A stretch of 64,000 bases of DNA from Zopfochytrium polystomum (lineage: Eukaryota; Chytridiomycota; Chytridiomycetes; Chytridiales; Chytridiaceae), in the NCBI GenBank assembly GCA_025765615.1, contig JAIVFJ010000067.1:234404-298403 (forward strand). The letters run 5' to 3'. The notes below the pieces were generated by a model. That model ran no database searches and was not told where the DNA came from. It saw only the letters and a list, made by a program, of their open reading frames with translations. Positions 21,680 to 34,400 of the stretch are shown here, piece after piece (position 1 is the stretch's first letter; every line of letters starts with the position of its first letter). The position numbers and the translations under genes were made by a program.

Positions 21680-24600
21680 CTAGTTTGCCTCCGCCGCAGC
21701 TGCCGTCCTGCGGCCGCGCGGCAGCCGGCTCACAGCGACCCAACGCTGCTCGGCGTCCTGCTTCCACGCCCTCGTCAGCGACAACGACAGCCCCTTCACA
21801 TCGACCCTCACGAGCCGTGGAGCGTTGGCAAACACCCGGACCCCAATCTTTTTCGTGTCGATGCTGCGGCTCCAGCACGCCCACGTCCGCCGCCCGTACC
21901 CGGCCAGAAGCGGCCGCAGCCGCCACATCGCCTGCGCCACATACTCGGTCGTCAGCGACGGCGCCCCCCGACGCGTCCCACACTTGCTCCACCACGTCGT
22001 ACGCCGCCGCCACCGCCGCCACGTCCGTCGCGGACATGTACTCGACCGCCGCTGCGAGCCCCGCCATCCACACGGCCGTCGCAGCCGACGCCGTCCACGC
22101 GTTGCTCGTCGCCGTCCCGTCGGATTCGCCGCTGCCGCCGCTCCTTGCCGTGTCGCGACAACGCGCCCACCGTGAGGTCGACAAAATATACGTGGGTCGC
22201 TGTCGCTCTGTGCCGCGCGACTGCCCCGTTGCATCTGCTACGAATTCCTTCGCTCCTGAGAGAATCAGCGGGGTGATGAGGCCAGACGCGCTGCGCGCGA
22301 CTGCCGCCGCTGCCGTGCACCAGCTGACCAGCTCCACCACGCTGTCGCCCTCTATGCCATTGTAGGTGTTCTGGTGGCGGTTATTGTTTTGCGCGTTGCC
22401 GCCCACTCTCGCAGAAACAGTACGACCGCTCTGCACCGCACTCTCAATCGCCAAGAGCAGTAGTTCGCACTGCTCCGCCGATTTCACCTGCTTTGACAGC
22501 TCCACGATGAGCTGGGTCAGCGGTATCTCAAGGTCTTGAGGAGGCGGCCCCGCCGCTGTGCAGAGGCGCAGTACAGCGTCTATTGTGGAGTCCACCAGAA
22601 GCGCCGAAAAATGCTTACAGAGAAGCACGATGCACTCGATAGCATGCTGGTACAGCGAATCGAGCAGCTGCTTCACTGACGAGGGTAAGCCAGTGCGAGT
22701 GAAAGCGGATGGATTCTCGTTTAAGCATCCAATCGCGGCTTCGGCTGTCATAGATATTGTCATGGCCGGGGCGAGTTCGATGGAGCGAGGGCATTGCCGT
22801 AAAGCTCCCAATAAAATATCCACCGAAATCACTTGACATGACCTAAATGCCACAATAAGCGCGTTTAGGATGCGCTGTGTGGCACGTCGAAGAGCGGGCC
22901 AGCTGGTGTCGACACTTTCCTGCTCTAGCCACTGCAACATGAGTAGACCGAGCGTGAGCCGGTCCTTGTACATTGCCTGGGCAATGGCGTCAGGGTTGAC
23001 GGGAATGAGTTCATCCGAGGGTGGCAATTCAGGGTCTGCTCGTGCGATGGATGGGCACACGGCTGCTACCGCTTCACTGATCATACCTTGCGCAACAGAC
23101 ACCGCCTCTTGCGACGCGTCACTATTCGCCAACTCTTTCGCCAATGCCCCCCATATGTCGGCAAGCTCGTCAGAGCCCAGACTGTACCCAGACTGCACCA
23201 ACGTGCTCCATGTGCTTAAACGCACTGCCGCAGAAGAGACGGAAATGAGAGCGGTGACGGCGGACACGATTACTCCCACAGCCTCGCGTGGCTTTCCGGC
23301 AACTGACCGGAATAGTCTAGCGTCACCCCCATCAAAATCGACATCGCCGCCCGAAAAGAGAACCGAAAGGCTCACCGTAAGAAGCTCGTTGATGGCGTCC
23401 TGGGCAACGCCAGAAATCCCGGGCGAAGACAACGGAAACGAGTCCTTCGGAGGACTGCTTTGATCATTTCGAACCAAAGCGGCACGAAGCTCGGCAACGC
23501 GAAGCGCCAATGACCGAACAAGCCCAAAGAGGCTCCGGTAAGATTGGAGGTGGGATGACGTGTAAGTCATTGCCAAAGAGTCCACTGCCTCGATCGCATC
23601 TTGGATTAGGGGAACAAGCTCTGCTTCGGTCTCGCAGTTGCTCGTTAAAGCTCCCAAAGTCGCTATCGAACCCATGACAACGAACGTGTCCACTACGTGG
23701 CGGTTTAGGCGAGATTGTGCTCTCTTAAGGCACTGTTTGGCTCCGTCTCCAATAAATTGCCTGCCGACGTAGCCCAGAAGAGCTGTTATCCCTTCGGGCA
23801 GGAACAGTACGGCGTCCATTGCTCGGTCTCCGAGCTCTTCATCGAGTTCAAGAGCTTCCACAGATAGCATTAGAGCTGCCAGCAATTCACCTGCGTCACC
23901 ATCATCTTCCATCATTGTGTTGTTGTCGACCCGAATGTCGCCGATTGGTTTCAGGGAAAACCTTCCCCCACGCGCGGACGGCAGATCCAGCCGGTCCACA
24001 ATCGTTTGCCAAAAGCAAGTGACACCCTCTTCGCTGATTTGCCGCTGAGCACGCGCCAGCATATCGATCATGATTGGGTGGTGCGGAATATGCTGGCGCT
24101 CATCCACAACGACGGCTGTCATCGCTTGCCACACGCTCCAAGCAAGATTTGAAGAGTTCTCGAAAGCGGCTGCAGCTTGGAGGCGGTCAAGTAGGAGGGC
24201 TAGCAAATGTATCAAGGGTGCGCTTGGAGTGCGTTTCTTTGACTTTGCTGCGCGAATCCAGACGTCCGTATCACGGCTCGGTGGTACAAGGACAAGTCGG
24301 CGACGGGAGGAAGAGCCATCCAAATGGATGCGGGGCGATTCCACCAAGAGCCGTGGAAGGTGCTCCAGCAGGCGTCTCGCGGCAACCTCAACCTCCCAAA
24401 TCGCGAGTGCCGGGATTGCAACCTCTAACCGCAGGAAAACTGCAGCTGTGCGGCCGACTGTAGCGAGCTGCAGCATCGACATCCAAACTTATTGGGGGGA
24501 ACGTGAATGTGCGAGTTCGTGCGTGAGTATGTGAGTGTATGGTCGGGTTGCATATGCGTTGTTTGCAAGGCTTCGTTAGCAGAATGTGAGGCATTGAATT

Positions 24601-25155
24601 TGCTTTCTTACCTTCAATCGGTGGGCGTCTCGAAGCAGCAGCCGCCCGACCTCCAGCGCGAGGCTGCCTGGACATGGGCGTGGCGGGGATGGACACAGGC
24701 TGCCCTTTCTTGGACACCCCTTCGTCGCTCAGCCCAAAGCGGCGGGTCAGGAACGTCAAAGCAGAGGCCGCCCGGCTCGCTTCGGTGTCAACAGAAAACG
24801 CACCGCTGGCGGAAGCCTGAGCGGTCTTCGCGAAAGTCTCCTTTAGCCGTGCGACGGTGTCAGCGATGTTGGTTAAGTCTTCGACCATAGAAGCGACAAC
24901 ATCGCGCGCGACGAGATGCAATCGCCTGGAGACCAGCTGAGCGGCCTGCAGGTCTCGGACGCTGAGACTAGTGAGAATGTTGAGCCAGATCTCTGCGGGA
25001 AAGCTGGCGGAGGCTGAGATCTTCTTGCTCGACGACATGCGCTGCTGCTGCTGCTGCTGAGGTGGCGGCGGGGAAGGTGGTCGCCATCGCGACGATGGGA
25101 AGGAGGAGGAGGAGGAGGAGGATGATGATGATGATGGCGGCGAGGGCGGCGACAT
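21680..25155 (-). CDS. Large F-box protein with helical C-terminal region
   Basis: Two exons on the - strand, 25155-24612 and 24487-21680, predict about 1116 residues once one surplus base is discounted in the C run at 21964-21969 (+ strand). As written the frame breaks there and an unrelated tail is read; with the correction the C-terminus TTEYVAQAMWRLRPLL...WKQDAEQRWVAVSRLP has normal composition and ends at a TAG. Residues 1-45 are Ser/Pro/Gln repeats; the true start may be the Met at about 40. Residues about 50-88, FPAEIWLNILTSLSVRDLQ..QLVSRRLHLVARD, are a standard F-box, which recruits Skp1. The remaining 1000 residues are Leu/Ala-rich and mostly helical in character, possibly ARM/HEAT-like, without a recognised motif. 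It is likely a substrate adaptor of an SCF ubiquitin ligase with unknown targets. Confidence 0.7.
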
Positions 25156-26163
25156 TGAGGTGTCGAGGGTGCGGCGAAAGGGTCTGTGGAAGGGGTCCGA
25201 AGAACTCCTGCTGGAGCTCTGGCTGCCTTCTCTTCGTCAATTGGGTGCCGCCTTCCACACGCAGGCAGGCCTTGCTCTCTCTCCTTCCTCTGTTCCTTTT
25301 TCAGTCTTCGCTTTGTTTCCTTCTGCATTGGTGCCTTCACTCCCTTGTGCTCATTTATTGTTAGGGGTTCGAGGTGGGGAAGGTACTTCCACTGTTCCTC
25401 ACTGCTCAGTTTGGTTTCCTCAAGAAAGCCAGCGATATTTTGTCGCTTCTTGTCGACAAAGGTACGTAGGGGTGAATGATCGTCACACTATCGAACGGCG
25501 GTGCAGCAAACGCAAGAAATCAAGCCTTCTCGAACGGCGCCACCCGCCGTGTCGACCTAATATCAGTATTACCAGCGAGATATTCTGCTTCCTGCCGCCA
25601 CGCACCGCTTTCAAACTACAACCCCCTTGACCTGACGGGCGACCAGGACCGCAGCAGCTAGTCAACTTTGCTTTGTTAGTGGAAAAGACCGCTCCTCGCT
25701 GGTTCCACGGCACTCGAAAGGGGCCATTTCTGTTCTCGCTTTGCCAGTCAATATCCAATGTGAATCTCCACCTGTTTGATGTTGTTCAATCCACTGTAGC
25801 ACACCGTTCTTCAAAGGGGGAAACGGTAATGAGATCACAATAGACATAAGGAAATTTGTGGTGTGCGTAAGTGGTGGAGAGAACTGAAAGAAAGGGAGAT
25901 ACACAGGAATATTGGAACGATTTGGCTTTCAGGAAAGGCACGAAGCATATGAGGACTAAACCACGACCGGAGAAGGAAGGGCTTTAAATAAATCAAGTCA
26001 CAGCAAAAAGGACGGGAATAAACGCAATCAGAAAGGGGGCCAGGACTAAAACACCCCTGGGGAAAGCAAACGTACAAAGACAATGAAGGAGCTAGATGCG
26101 TGGAGGAAGGAAGAGGAAAGGGTTCCAATTAAGAGTTCCGGGTCAAGGCACTACGAAACTCGT
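25156..26163. other. Intergenic, nothing recognised
   Basis: About 1 kb between the F-box gene start and the 3' end of the J-protein gene. Open frames of up to 156 codons occur on the + strand but overlap the F-box leader or have no domain, start context or splice partners. No RNA gene seen. Confidence 0.45.
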
Positions 26164-26534
26164 TCAGATGGCGTTCTTGAACATTTTCGTAGCGAGGTGC
26201 GACAAAATCTCGTTCTTCTTCTCCTTTGTCAGCTTGGAAAACGCCTCGTACACCGAGACGCCCTTCATGTCGCGAACTTTGCCCATCTTGCTACCCATGT
26301 AGTAGCCAAAAACTGCCCCAGGGATGTTCAAGATGATGAAACCAAGCATAGTGCCGGCGACGCCACCGATCGGCTGCCAGAACCACACGGGGTTTGGCAC
26401 TTCGGGAATCAGAAGCTCGTCGAAGACCGAACCGAAGACGGAGGCTGGGTCTACTTTCTCATCCGTAGCGTACTTGCCGCTTGCCTTTCGGGCGCGGTCG
26501 TACGCGGCGCGGCGCTCCTTATCGCTAGTGTGCG

Positions 26535-26565
<31 letters not shown>

Positions 26566-26927
26566 AAAGGATGTTGGTATCGCAGCAAGCAGTTGAAGAT
26601 CGTTTGGGCAGGAGGAACAAAGCTTCTCCGCCAAGCAAGTCTATCCCTTGGCCAGGGGAGATGTGGCGGTGCTGTGGGGGCAGAGGGAGTCAATCACCTG
26701 AGCACGTAGTACGCCTGGGCGACCATCTGGAACCGCTCCGTGGCGCGCGGGTCCGGGTTGCGGTCGGGATGCCAGCGCAGAGATTCCCGGATGTACGCCT
26801 GGCGGATCTGGTCCTCGGTCGCCGTCTCGGCATTTGCGATCTGGAGGATGGCGTAGTAGTCCTCCGGGTCAGCGAAGGCCGCCTCGGCGGCGGCAGTGTC
26901 GGCGGTGGGTTTTGCAGTCGACGTCAT
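26164..26927 (-). CDS. J-domain (DnaJ-like) protein with glycine-rich hydrophobic segment
   Basis: Two exons on the - strand, 26927-26698 and 26524-26164, joined across a 173-nt intron, encode 196 residues. Residues about 20-85 form a J domain: DYYAILQI, then WHPDRN with the HPD tripeptide that stimulates Hsp70 ATPase, then AQAYYVLSDKERRAAYD spanning the splice. After a linker comes GGVAGTMLGFIILNIPGAVFGYYMG, a Gly-rich hydrophobic stretch that may insert in or lie on a membrane, followed by a helical tail (VRDMKGVSVYEAFSKL). This architecture occurs in small fungal J proteins. It probably partners an Hsp70. The intron contains two A runs, 18 and 15 bases, separated by one G. Confidence 0.88.
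26535..26568. repeat. A-run pair in J-protein intron
   Basis: A18-G-A15 on the + strand, therefore a T-rich tract on the sense strand about 10 bases before the 3' splice site; effectively an extreme polypyrimidine tract. Confidence 0.9.
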
Positions 26928-27392
26928 CGTCAAGTTAAAATTGATTGGGAGGTTGGTTGGAAGATTGTTCAAGGTTTTTTTCTTTTCCGTGTTCGATTTT
27001 TTTTTTTTGAGATATTAAAAGGTGCCGCTTGGCCTGCGGCGTCACACTGACGTCACTCTCTCACGTCCTTTTTGCCGATCTCCCGGTTGAAGCGAAGGGA
27101 ACGATTGCAGCAATCTATTCAAGCGGTAGGGGCATCCTATTCGAGCACTTGGGAATCTTTACGGAGGTGTATTAATTATTGATTATTTTTTTGCGTAATT
27201 AGCCCACATAGATTGTGGATGGGAGGTACGAAAATGAAGTCATAATTGAGACAAAAACCGGAATGTTCGTGCCTGTACCCGCTCTGCGTCAATTGAGGGA
27301 ATCAACGTGCGTTCTTACTTATTAAATATAATTCTACATTCCCTCCTCTCCCCCACTCGTGATCAAACGACTTCCTTAGTTGCGCCTATCGC
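26928..27392. other. Intergenic; promoter of the J-protein gene
   Basis: No gene. T-rich runs near 26976-27009 (+ strand) lie 50-80 bases upstream of the J-protein start and are the likely poly(dA:dT) promoter element. An AT-rich stretch at 27160-27340 flanks the 3' end of the CYB5D1-like gene. Confidence 0.5.
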
Positions 27393-28402
27393 TCACGCAA
27401 CAGTCAAGTCGTCGCTGAAAGAGTGTCTGATCAGAAATGGAAACCACAGGGCCAGGACATGACAAAATCTGAAAGAGAGTATTCACCTGAAGTACAGATG
27501 CACGCTGGGCAAGTAAGCGTCCTCGTCCATCCCCAACCGTTCCATTTGCGGACCTTCGTCGCGGATGCCGTTCTCCTCCAGCGTCAACTGCATGTCGAGC
27601 AGCACCCCAAGCCGCTTCCACATGTACCCCTTTGCGTGTGCGTTCAGCGCCATGTAGCGCTCTTGGATGGCAGACAGCTTCTCCTCCGCGCAGACCTGCA
27701 TACGAGTGATGTGGGGAAGATGGTTGGGGAAAACACACAAGTGCGATTGTAACGCAACCTCGATCACGTGCTCGTCTCTTGTCAGCGTGTTCACAATTTT
27801 GATCGCGCGTGTCCGCGCGCTGCGGCGGCCAATGCAGTACGCGTCGCGATCCAGCCACCACGGCGTGAACGTCTCGCTGGTCTTCCAGTCCGCCCGCGGC
27901 AGCGCCGGTGGCACGTGCAGGAACCGGCCCTCTGGCGTGTACGGCGTCGCCGCGCCCGTCAGCGGGTTGATATGCGACTTGAGCTGGATGGATCGATTGG
28001 CGGACGGGCCGGGTCGGGGGTGGGTATAAGGCCGCTTCTGGTGAGATTGCGAGTTGGGAAAGCTGCAAGGGAAGGCGTCATACATCGCCCGTCCTTTTGT
28101 CGAACCAATGAGAAATATCCTTTCCCGCATTCTTCAGTATCGGGGCGAGCAGTGGATCACCTTTTCGGTTCAAGACAGCGTGAAAGCATTGATAAACGAG
28201 AATGAGAAGTTGCGGGGCAAATCAATTTTATTCTCCAGTTACCGCTCTTCTCCTCCACCAGCACCGTCAAGTCGTAGACGTACCCGAGCCAGCTCAGCCA
28301 TAAGTCGTCGGCTGAGTTATGCAGCGCAATTTCCGAGGGTGTGTAGAAACGCGACAGATCAGGTGGAGTCCGCGTACGCGCTGACGACGGTGCTGACGAC
28401 AT
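27393..28402 (-). CDS. CYB5D1-like cytochrome b5-domain protein (cilium-associated family)
   Basis: Five exons on the - strand, 28402-28243, 28160-28084, 27983-27759, 27695-27487 and 27414-27393, encode 230 residues, matching the known length of cytochrome b5 domain-containing protein 1. The order of motifs is [104 protein letters not shown] and the C-terminal SDDLTVA. The last exon is only 22 nt; without it the conserved end of the protein is lost. The family is associated with ciliary axonemes in animals and algae, so its presence supports a zoospore-forming organism. The canonical heme-ligand HPGG of cytochrome b5 is replaced by AGKDISHWF; one axial His (SHW) and possibly another (ALHN) remain. 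Confidence 0.88.
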
Positions 28403-28491
28403 GGAAGTGGCGGACCAGCTGGCTGTGAGGGTGTAGTGGGCAGGCGCTGCTTACTTTCTTTTTTATTTTGAAGAAATTGTCAGGCGACTTT

Positions 28492-30170
28492 TCAGTCCCA
28501 AGAGCCTCCTCCGCCGCCGCCGCGCGTGAAGCCAACGCCGCCTTCCATGCGTCTAAGATCGTCCTCGGCAACCTCCACTTCGCGGTGCACGCGCGCATAC
28601 GCCGCGGCAACGCGCCCAAACTCAGGCCCGGCAGCTGCATACTCTCGCGCTCGTGCGCGCGCCTTATCCAACCGCTGCTGCGCTTCGCTCTGGGCAAGCT
28701 GTGCCTGACCAGCCCGCGCCTCAAGATGCTCTGAAAAGAAACCCACCGCGAAATCATCGCCACTGGTGGTGATGGGGCCGCCTGAAAACATGTCGAACCG
28801 CAGCTGCAAATCTAAGCATTGAAGCTTCCTGCTCAGGTTGGATATAACAGATAGGAGAAAAGTCGCGTGCGTACGGCGGCGGTCCGCGTCAACTCCTGCC
28901 TTGATTACAAACTGAATTTTGTAAAGCTGCTCGAGGCAAGCAATGCAAGACTGTGGTGGTGGTTATTTAGCGGAGACGCAAAAAAAGGTTGGAAACAAGG
29001 AGAAATATGACAGCCTTTCCCTCACCGACGCAATGGCTTTCAAATCAATGAATAGAGAATCGCGAGCTTGGGAGACGGCGGACCATATTCGGTGAGTGTC
29101 TGCAATGTCCAACCGCACCCGTTCTGGAAGGCCCTCCATCAAAGCAGCTTGGGATTGCCGTCCGCTCTCACTATGGCAGTCAACCGCAGGAGGATTATCG
29201 ACCTTGGCATCGTCCTCTACGAGCCTTGCGTCGTAATAGAATTTGCAAAGTCTCGCGAGCTGCTTGTGGATACGCTTACCAGCGCGCTTCATGAGAATTT
29301 GGTACTCAGTCGAACTTGGCTGGGCAGGATTAATTAATTTAGCAATTAGAAAAATCATGGGTACTAAACCCATGAAATGGACCAGAAAAGGGTAAGAACC
29401 TGTCGAAAGCCGCTGCGGTTCATAAAATCGATCCATAACGCCAGTGATGTGGGAAATGGTGCTGAAATGGGAGAGGAAGGGTGTTCTTTCTCTCCGTTTT
29501 CACCCTGGTACTTCCCTTCGTTTTGGCTCCACGCACCCTCACCCTCATCATTGCTGTCGTTGATGCTCCTCCTACTCCATCCCTGAGCTCTTGTCTTTAC
29601 GCCAAAGCTGCGGGCCGAATTTTCATTCTTTCCCAGGGTTGTTCCGCTCACCCTTGGTCGGTCGCGAGCGTTTCCAATCGTCCGTGTCTCCACCTTTGCC
29701 ACCGCGGCATTCTCGACGCACTCGATCACCTCCATGATTGCTTGGGAATCAAGCACCCACGCCATTCGGGCTTCCCATCCTATTACACGTCCGGTATTCT
29801 CCTCCAGCGGGTGTTCCTCCACGGTGTCTCGCCTCGGATGTCCCAATGCTCCGTGTCCAACTCCACGCGCATCTTGGCCCTCAAGTCTGACGTCGTCGCA
29901 CTCGCCATCGCCGTCGTCGTCGTCGTGTAAATCGCCGTCGAGGCCGTCGTCGTCGCCGCCAAGAATTAGCCTGTCCCGCTCGGACGACGCCGTCATATCA
30001 ACGACGCCACGCATGGCGGACTCGAGAAGAATGAGTTTGCGCAGGCGAATGTCGGCGGAAGCGATGTCCCTCATGGCGGCGTCTTCAGCATCATTTATTC
30101 CGATTCGTGCGGTGGATCCCACCCGTGTTGCGTCTGTCTGTGCAGCGCCTGTGCCTGCAGTGGCAGACAT
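28492..30170 (-). CDS. Unrecognised acidic and helical protein
   Basis: Four exons on the - strand, 30170-29400, 29319-29026, 28950-28875 and 28811-28492, give 486 residues with consistent phases. Exon 1 contains an Asp/Gly-rich run (about 70-95) and a Lys/Glu/Asn-rich low-complexity part; the rest is helical, with heptad-like stretches in the last 100 residues (LEARAGQAQLAQSEAQQRLDKARAR) suggesting a short coiled coil, and ends with a Gly-rich tail. A microtubule- or scaffold-type function is conceivable, but I recognise no domain. It lies head-to-head with the trehalose gene across 1.3 kb. Confidence 0.55.
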
Positions 30171-31467
30171 TGAAGCGGGAAGCTGTGGTTGGGAGCGCGA
30201 TTGGGATGGAGGCCCCGATCGCGGAAAAGCGGTCTAACAGGATGCGTTACAAGGAAGAAAGCACCGGGGAGGTGCGTTTCGGGGAGGCGGCAGTGGCGTA
30301 ATCGCCTGTAGATGCCCGTAAAAGCTTCAAAATGCGGTGTGGACTGGTAAGGATGATCGGGGTTGTTGGGCGGGCGATATCGTATTATTGCACCGATCCC
30401 TGTCTGTCTGTCGGTCTCCGGCAAAGTATCAATTGGCGGAGTTGAAATTCACTGAAGCAGTGCCCCAGCACAGCCCACCACTGAGAAATCCCAATATTCT
30501 CACCACGTACGGTGATTGTAACCAGGGTTGTCATCAGTCCCGCCGACACGTGGCGATTGAAGCCTGCAAGGACAAGCACCTCAGACTCGAGCTTCGAATA
30601 TATGTTATTGTTGCGACATACACACGGAAACCCTCCTAAGTCCCGATTTTTTGACTTAATGTGTAAGTGGGCATTTGATACGGTTTGACAAGCATCCGTA
30701 ATACTCAGTAGGCAAAGTTCCACTATCTCAGAGAATTGGTAAGCAGTGCAAGTCAGCCAGCAATGGGACGAGCCATATACATTGTGTAGAACGATAGCCG
30801 CATTAAAAATAGGGACAGACCTGTCTTGGGCCTCTTGCAGCTGGTGACCAAACAAGTCAGCAGTGGTCATAGTCCATAACGTTCGCGGGACTATTCCAGA
30901 ATAATTAAGTTCATCACTGAATCATCAGGCAAACTTGCCATTTCTTGGAAACTTGAATTTGCCCTTCTTGGGAGTTGGCACGTCCAGCCGGGTTTTAGCC
31001 CCAACAACGTTGTCCCCCAGACTCCTCCCAACTGTGGGTCTTCCTTCGCTTTTCCTTCTGTTTTTGCAAATAATAATATCCACGACATATCGGTCGCCCT
31101 TTCGTCTCTTGTCTCGTTGGCGCGTGGTTGTTTACTTCTTTTCTTCTCTTCTGTTCGGCAGAGACCACCACCCTTTCCTTCGCTTGAGGGGTCTTTTCGC
31201 GTGATTTTCGCTTGCAAACACCAAAAAAAAAAAAAAAAAAAAAGTAAAATAAAATTAAAATAAAAAATTTAAAAAAAAAAATAAAAAGAAGAAGAAGACC
31301 ACAAGTGTGGCGCGAGAGCAAATCTGGAGAAAAGGAAAAGCGAAAAACGAAGAAACCGTCTCCGCCACATCGCCGCTCCCATAGTCGCCTTCGACATTCT
31401 GCTGTTGCCGTCGTTGCCGTCGTCGATACCCTGCCTCGCTTCTGCCGCCGCGCCGCCGCCGCCAACC
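30171..31467. other. Intergenic region between divergent genes
   Basis: Shared upstream region of the gene starting at 30170 (-) and the trehalose gene starting at 31468 (+). A 161-codon ATG-initiated frame on the - strand (30385-30870) is open but has no recognised domain and could be chance. A-rich tracts at 31222-31285 lie about 185-245 bases upstream of the trehalose start. Confidence 0.45.
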
Positions 31468-34400
31468 ATGATTTCAGCTCTGTCGTCATTGCCACCAGCT
31501 TCGTCGACGTCCTCTCCGCCCTCGGCTCCATCGTCGCTGCCGCAGCGGCTGCCCCCCACAGGAGTCTCAAACGGCAACAAGAGCTTGACGACGAACTCTG
31601 AAGCAAGGCCGACTCCGCGCATAATCGTAGCCTCGCTCTTCCTGCCGTCGTCCGTCTCTCTCGCCGCGGGATCGGCGGTTCTTGATCCGAACTCTGGTAC
31701 CGACGCTGACGCGTTGCAACAACACGGGGTGTCATCATCCAGCTCGTCACACCCATCCCGCCCGGCCCCAAGCCCTTTTCCGCCCCGTTTCTACTCAAAT
31801 CGCGATCGACTCGGTGCCCTTCCTGCCGTGCCATCCTATTCTTCCCTTGGGACGTCGTCGTCTTACTCGACGTCCTCGTCTGCGAATTCGTCTTCCGTTG
31901 CGATCTCGTCGGTGGCCGCCTTAGGGAGCGCACCAGCGAAGTCAGCCACGTCACTTTCTGACCTGCTCGCGGCGGCGCGTGCCGGCAAATCTGGCGTGGC
32001 TGCTCAGGACCGACCCCTGTCCACATCTGTGTCCGCTGCTGCGCTTCCAGTCCCGCTCAACGCCAGCGCGAAAACTGCGATAGCTGCACCAGCTGAACAC
32101 TCCAAGGTGTCGGCAAATGCCTACACTCGGTACCGCCGCATGTCTGAATCGCGCGAACGTCCAGGTGTAGACCCCATTTACTGGCGCATCGAACCGTCCG
32201 GCATGGGCAACATAGGCCTGCAAAACGCCGTCGAGTCCTTGGTCAGACCAAGTCCTCCCATTTCCGACGCTTCGTCAACGGCGACCACATCGTCATCCGT
32301 CAGCCAACCCTCACTTTCAATTCCCTCTGATGCACCCAAAACTCCAGTATCGTTTTCGCTCGGGGGCGATCCAGACAGTGCAGCTCCATCGCCGCAGTTC
32401 GCCACTCTCGGTCTTGGCCTTACTGGTGTGGAAGGAACTCCTGTGAGCGACAACCTTAGGGCGAGAGCCGCTTCGCCACCCTTTTCGCCGCCGCGTGCAC
32501 CGATCCACGGCGGACCAACGACAGCAGGTGTCGCTTCGTCCGAGGATCTCTCGCACCTTTCCTCAATCCGTCGCCTCTGGGTCGGATCACCTGGCCGCGT
32601 GAACACTGAAGCGTGGTCCGCGAACACCAAGGCGGCCATTACCAAAGCCTTGTGGGAGTGCGGTCTCTGCTGTGTTCCGGTGTTCCTCACAGAGGAAGAA
32701 CTTGAAGGCCACTACAACCAGTTTTGCAAACGGGTATTACAAGCTTTTATGCTTCGTTCTGTTTTATTATCTTCCTCCAGCGTGGACTCGAGCTGGCTGA
32801 CCCCTCCCACGTTTCGCATTCTCCGTCCATTTTAGATACTGTGGCGACCATTTCACTACCAGCTTGCGGATCACCCGAAAGGTCAGGCATATGAGGAGCT
32901 TGCCTGGAGGCAGTACGTGGCCGTGAACCAAAAGTTTGCTGACGCGATTGCGTCGGTGTATCAACCGAACGACATTGGTGAGATCACCCTCGAAGCTATC
33001 GGTCGTTATGAAAGTTCTCACTGCTGCTGCAAAATATAGTGTGGGTGAACGATTACCATCTTATGCTCGTACCTGCGATGGTGAGGCAGCTCATACCGGA
33101 TGCCGCCATCGGATTCTTCCTGCATATACCCTTCCCCAGCTCCGAAATCTTTCGATGTCTCCATGGTATTGTTTTTGTCGAGAAGTTTGCGACTTTTCGT
33201 TTCTTGGAAGACGTCGCTAAACGCTCAAATCATATCTGTAGTACGAAAGCAGATCCTAGAGGGAATGCTCGGCGCTGATTTGATCGGATTTCAGGTTCGT
33301 TCGCTCGCAACAGCCACTTTCGTAATCCATGATCGGCTTCTTGACATTCAATATCATTTGCTTCAAATTGGAAGACATACTCCTTCATGCGCCACTTCTT
33401 GATGACGTGCACAAGAATCTTGTCACTCGAATCCACTCCCAAAGGAATTCAGCTAGACAAACGAGTGGTGTCTGTTGGCATATTTCCAATTGGTACGTAT
33501 TCATTCAGGCTACCGGCGGGCCTCCGCTGCCACCGAACTGAAATCGTTGCTAGCAAGCTTCTCCTCTCGCGCGCTAATAATTTGATTTCGTCCATCACTT
33601 AACCCTCTTTCCCATTGCTCCTTTGCCAAACGCAAACCCAGGCATAAATCTTAAAGTCTTGAACGAAAAGAAAAAACACCCGGAAGTTCTTGAAATGGTT
33701 GCTGCCTTGAGGGAGAAGTACGCTGGCAAAAAGGTTGTCATCGGTCGTGACAAGAACGACTACGTGAAAGGTGTACGACAGAAGATGCTCGCGTATGAGC
33801 GTTTCCTGAACCTGCACCCTGAGTTTGTGGGAAAAGTTGTATTAATCCAAGTCGCTCTTCCAACTACGGAAGAAAACGAACTGGAGGGTCAAGTTTCAGA
33901 CCTTGTGGCCAGAATTAACTCCAAGTTCGGGAGCATCGAGTATTTGCCAGTGGTGTACTTGCAGCAGGATCTGTCATTTAATCACTACTTGGCCTTACTT
34001 TCAGTGGGTATAGTACTCGTGCTCGCCAATACGGTGAACTAAATTCTAACTTTTCCATGTTTATTCAGATGGCGGACGCTTGTTTGATCACATCTCTTCG
34101 AGACGGCATGAATTTGACCTCCCATGAGTACATTGCGTGCCAGGAAAAGAAAAAGAGCCCCCTTATTATCAGCGAGGTATTTCCACTGTTTTCCCATCGT
34201 CTGCAGTAGTAACCTTTTGTCCCTGGATACGCTGCCACTCGCATGAAAAGTTCGCGGGAACTTATGGTAGTTTTGGCTCGGCATTACGAGTCAATCCTTG
34301 GGACACTCGTGAAGTCGCAGACGCCATCTTCGATGCATTGACGATGACAGAGGACGAGAAGCTCGTGCGATGGGGGGATCTCTTCGATTACATTCAGAAA

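Noticed and set aside
25160..25630. 156-codon + strand frame upstream of the F-box gene
   Set aside because: It starts over the antisense of the F-box leader region, has no domain, and its composition is that of non-coding sequence.
28492..29319. Augmin/HAUS-type subunit for the unrecognised helical protein
   Set aside because: Coiled-coil character alone does not identify a family; no specific motif could be confirmed.
30385..30870. 161-codon ATG-started open frame on the - strand
   Set aside because: No domain, splice partners or promoter signal; isolated between two divergent genes and within the length expected by chance in 64 kb.
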